From NCBI RefSeq assembly GCF_019285735.1, contig NZ_CP079107.1, positions 3,782,001-3,846,000 on the forward strand: 64,000 nt of DNA, read 5' to 3'. Within the stretch, counting starts at the first letter, position 1; every line of letters begins with the position of its first letter. This document shows positions 62,517 through 64,000 of this stretch, piece by piece. This stretch comes from Paeniglutamicibacter sp. Y32M11 (GTDB taxonomy: Bacteria; Actinomycetota; Actinomycetes; Actinomycetales; Micrococcaceae). The notes under the pieces are model-generated. The model was not told the DNA's origin and searched no databases. It worked only from the letters and a program-made list of their open reading frames with translations. The position numbers and the translations under genes are program-made.

Positions 62517-62538
62517 TCGCGATGGCCGCATAATTTCC

Positions 62539-62604
62539 AATCAAACGATTGACAGTGACCGGCGTCACGGTGTTTGCTGGAGTATCCGAATCAATCGATT
62601 GATT
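62539..62604 (+). promoter_or_regulatory. TetR-autoregulated promoter with two CGATTGA operators
   Basis: AATCAATCGATTGATT (62589-62604) is a perfect 16-base palindrome. AATCAAACGATTGACA (62539-62554) is a related site whose right half contains the -35 element TTGACA (62549-62554). A third copy precedes the carboxylase gene at 63277. Confidence 0.72.
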
Positions 62605-62639
62605 GGCTCGGATACCTTCAGTAGACATTGGAGTCCCGG

Positions 62640-63278
62640 GTGAACATCGTCAAGGTCCAGCAGGCCGCCGTGCTGCTCTTTGCCCGCCAGGGGTTTGCCG
62701 CAACCGGCATCCGGGAGCTGGGGGCAGCGGCCGGCATCAACTCCGCCACGATCTATCACTACACCGGCAGCAAGGAACAGCTGTTGGTGGCGATCATGCG
62801 CGGTTGCCTAGAATCAATGATCACTTCGGGCTCGGCCGCGCTGCGCAGCAGCTCCGAACCGACCATCCAATTGGCGGCGTTGGTCTCATCCCATGTTGGT
62901 TTTACTGCCTCCAACCCACTGACCGCCCGCGTTGCCGAATACGAAATGCGCGCACTGGCACTCGAAAATCAATCGGCAATGCAACAGCTTCGCGATGACT
63001 ACGAAGCCCTCTTCGCCCAGGTTGTTGAACGCGGAATCCGCGTCGGCGATTTTTCCTCCATTGACTCCACCATGGCCCGTCTTGCGCTGATGGAAATGGG
63101 GACCGGCGTTGCCCATTGGTATAGGCCCGATGGCCGACTCACGCTCTCCGAGGTCCAGCACAACTTTGTGGACATGGCCTGCAAGATCCTCTCCGCCGAC
63201 CCATCCACCCTGATGGGAGTGGACTTCATAGATCCACCGGTGCTGCTGGGCAGCGAGCCGCCGGGAGTTAGTACCTAA
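62640..63278 (+). CDS. TetR family transcriptional regulator
   Basis: The 212-residue protein has a TetR helix-turn-helix ([40 protein letters not shown] split over residues about 8-45) and a helical ligand domain. I chose GTG 62640, with GGAG 6 bases upstream, over TTG 62628. It precedes the carboxylase gene by 52 bases, and its operators occur both upstream of itself and upstream of that gene. It is probably the repressor of a leucine/isovalerate degradation operon, sensing an acyl-CoA; the ligand is inferred. Confidence 0.9.
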   Translation: MNIVKVQQAAVLLFARQGFAATGIRELGAAAGINSATIYHYTGSKEQLLVAIMRGCLESMITSGSAALRSSSEPTIQLAALVSSHVGFTASNPLTARVAEYEMRALALENQSAMQQLRDDYEALFAQVVERGIRVGDFSSIDSTMARLALMEMGTGVAHWYRPDGRLTLSEVQHNFVDMACKILSADPSTLMGVDFIDPPVLLGSEPPGVST

Positions 63279-63315
63279 TCCACCGATTGACAGGACATTC
63301 CCTCCCCCGTTTTGC
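63277..63315 (+). promoter_or_regulatory. Promoter and TetR operator of the carboxylase operon
   Basis: AATCCACCGATTGACA (63277-63292) shares the CGATTGACA half with 62539-62554, and again TTGACA (63287-63292) serves as -35, with TTTTGC 17 bases downstream as a weak -10. Confidence 0.65.
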
Positions 63316-63330
63316 TTCGAAAGAGGATCC

Positions 63331-64000
63331 ATGGAAGCGCTAGACAGCACGCTCGACATCACCAGCCCCGGTTACTTGAAAAATGCAGCCGAGCAAAACC
63401 TGCTGGTCGCCGAGCTCAAGAACCGTCTGGCCACCGCAGCCCGCGGCGGATCGGAGAAAACCCGACAACGGCACGTGGATCGAGGAAAGCTTCTGCCGCG
63501 TGATCGCGTCGAAGCACTCCTGGACGAGGGTTCACCGTTTCTAGAAATCGCGCCACTGGCGGCGGAGGGTATGTATGACGGGGAATGCCCGGGCGCCGGG
63601 CTCATCACCGGTATCGGTCTGGTCCACGATCGTTTTGTGATGGTCGTCTGCAATGATGCAACGGTCAAGGGCGGGACCTACTTCCCGATGACCGTAAAAA
63701 AGCACCTGCGAGCCCAGGAAATTGCGCTCGAGAACGGCCTGCCCTGCGTATACCTCGTTGACTCGGGCGGCGCTTTTTTGCCCATGCAGGACGAGGTCTT
63801 CCCGGACCGCGATCACTTCGGGAGGATCTTCTACAACCAGGCCAACCTGTCAGCCGCCAAGATTCCGCAACTTGCCGCGGTCCTGGGCTCCTGCACCGCA
63901 GGAGGTGCCTACGTTCCGGCGATGAGCGATGAGACGGTGATCGTCCGCAACCAGGGCACCATCTTTTTGGGCGGACCCCCACTGGTGAAGGCGGCCATCG
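63331..64000 (+). CDS. Methylcrotonyl-CoA carboxylase beta subunit (carboxyltransferase), 3' truncated by window edge
   Basis: The open frame runs from ATG 63331 (AAGAGGATCC upstream) to the end of the window, 223 residues. It shows the biotin-dependent carboxyltransferase N-domain with [50 protein letters not shown] and [15 protein letters not shown], which match methylcrotonyl-CoA carboxylase beta subunits more closely than propionyl-CoA ones. It acts in leucine degradation, carboxylating 3-methylcrotonyl-CoA, a route that ends in acetoacetate and acetyl-CoA. More genes of the operon should follow outside the window. Confidence 0.92.
   Translation, partial: MEALDSTLDITSPGYLKNAAEQNLLVAELKNRLATAARGGSEKTRQRHVDRGKLLPRDRVEALLDEGSPFLEIAPLAAEGMYDGECPGAGLITGIGLVHDRFVMVVCNDATVKGGTYFPMTVKKHLRAQEIALENGLPCVYLVDSGGAFLPMQDEVFPDRDHFGRIFYNQANLSAAKIPQLAAVLGSCTAGGAYVPAMSDETVIVRNQGTIFLGGPPLVKAAI

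Overview
The window is G+C-rich, densely packed DNA with AGGAG-type ribosome binding sites, many ATGA stop/start overlaps and actinobacterial catabolic regulators. It looks like the chromosome of a soil actinobacterium, most likely a member of the Micrococcaceae near Arthrobacter or Paeniglutamicibacter. That assignment is inferred from gene content, not from a marker gene. No rRNA, tRNA, CRISPR array, phage or intact insertion sequence was recognised. Almost every block is a substrate-specific catabolic operon with its own regulator and visible operators.

Layout. 1-0.8 kb: C-terminal end of a BCCT osmolyte/choline-type transporter. 0.9-13.1 kb: a nine-gene leftward operon (oligopeptide-type ABC importer, aldo/keto reductase, HpcH/HpaI aldolase, Asp-box sialidase-like protein, SDR). 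It faces a kinase-PdxA fusion and a DeoR regulator across palindromic operators, which suggests import and breakdown of a glycan or acid sugar through a four-carbon acid sugar phosphate. 13.1-15.9 kb: an old yellow enzyme, an aldo/keto reductase and a VOC protein. 15.9-23.5 kb: a phosphonate locus (phnM, a phnF-like regulator, phnD, phnC, fused phnE, an alcohol dehydrogenase and a phosphonatase-like hydrolase). 23.5-25.6 kb: a two-component flavin monooxygenase. 25.7-28.2 kb: a MerR regulator with an MFS exporter and an F420-reductase-like protein, each behind a MerR-type promoter. 28.5-36.9 kb: a fructan/fructose regulon (ABC importer, fructokinase, LacI, ABM protein, secreted GH32 levanase) with three matching LacI operators. 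37-44 kb: a glycosyltransferase island flanked by an MFS gene and a decayed copy of its 3' end. 44-47.7 kb: a D-lactate-dehydrogenase-type FAD/Fe-S protein and a GntR regulator. 48.2-56.5 kb: lactonase, MFS, LacI, MFS, SDR, BKACE and glycerate kinase. 57.3-60.8 kb: IclR, a CoA-transferase pair and a thiolase. 60.9-62.5 kb: MarR and a membrane efflux-type protein. 62.6-64 kb: TetR and the start of a methylcrotonyl-CoA carboxylase beta subunit.

The most coherent functional reading is for 48.7-60.8 kb. SDR, beta-keto acid cleavage enzyme and glycerate kinase in one operon match the known oxidative route for 2-deoxy-D-ribonate, which gives acetoacetate and glyceryl-CoA. The acetoacetate-activating CoA-transferase and thiolase lie directly downstream.

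Four otherwise well-conserved genes (phnE, a glycosyltransferase, an ACS-type MFS transporter, scoB) are each interrupted by one missing base, at least three of them in G or C runs. This pattern looks more like residual assembly error than four independent gene deaths. Separate, genuine remnants exist: a LacI gene with a preserved promoter, an old-yellow-enzyme tail and an MFS tail.
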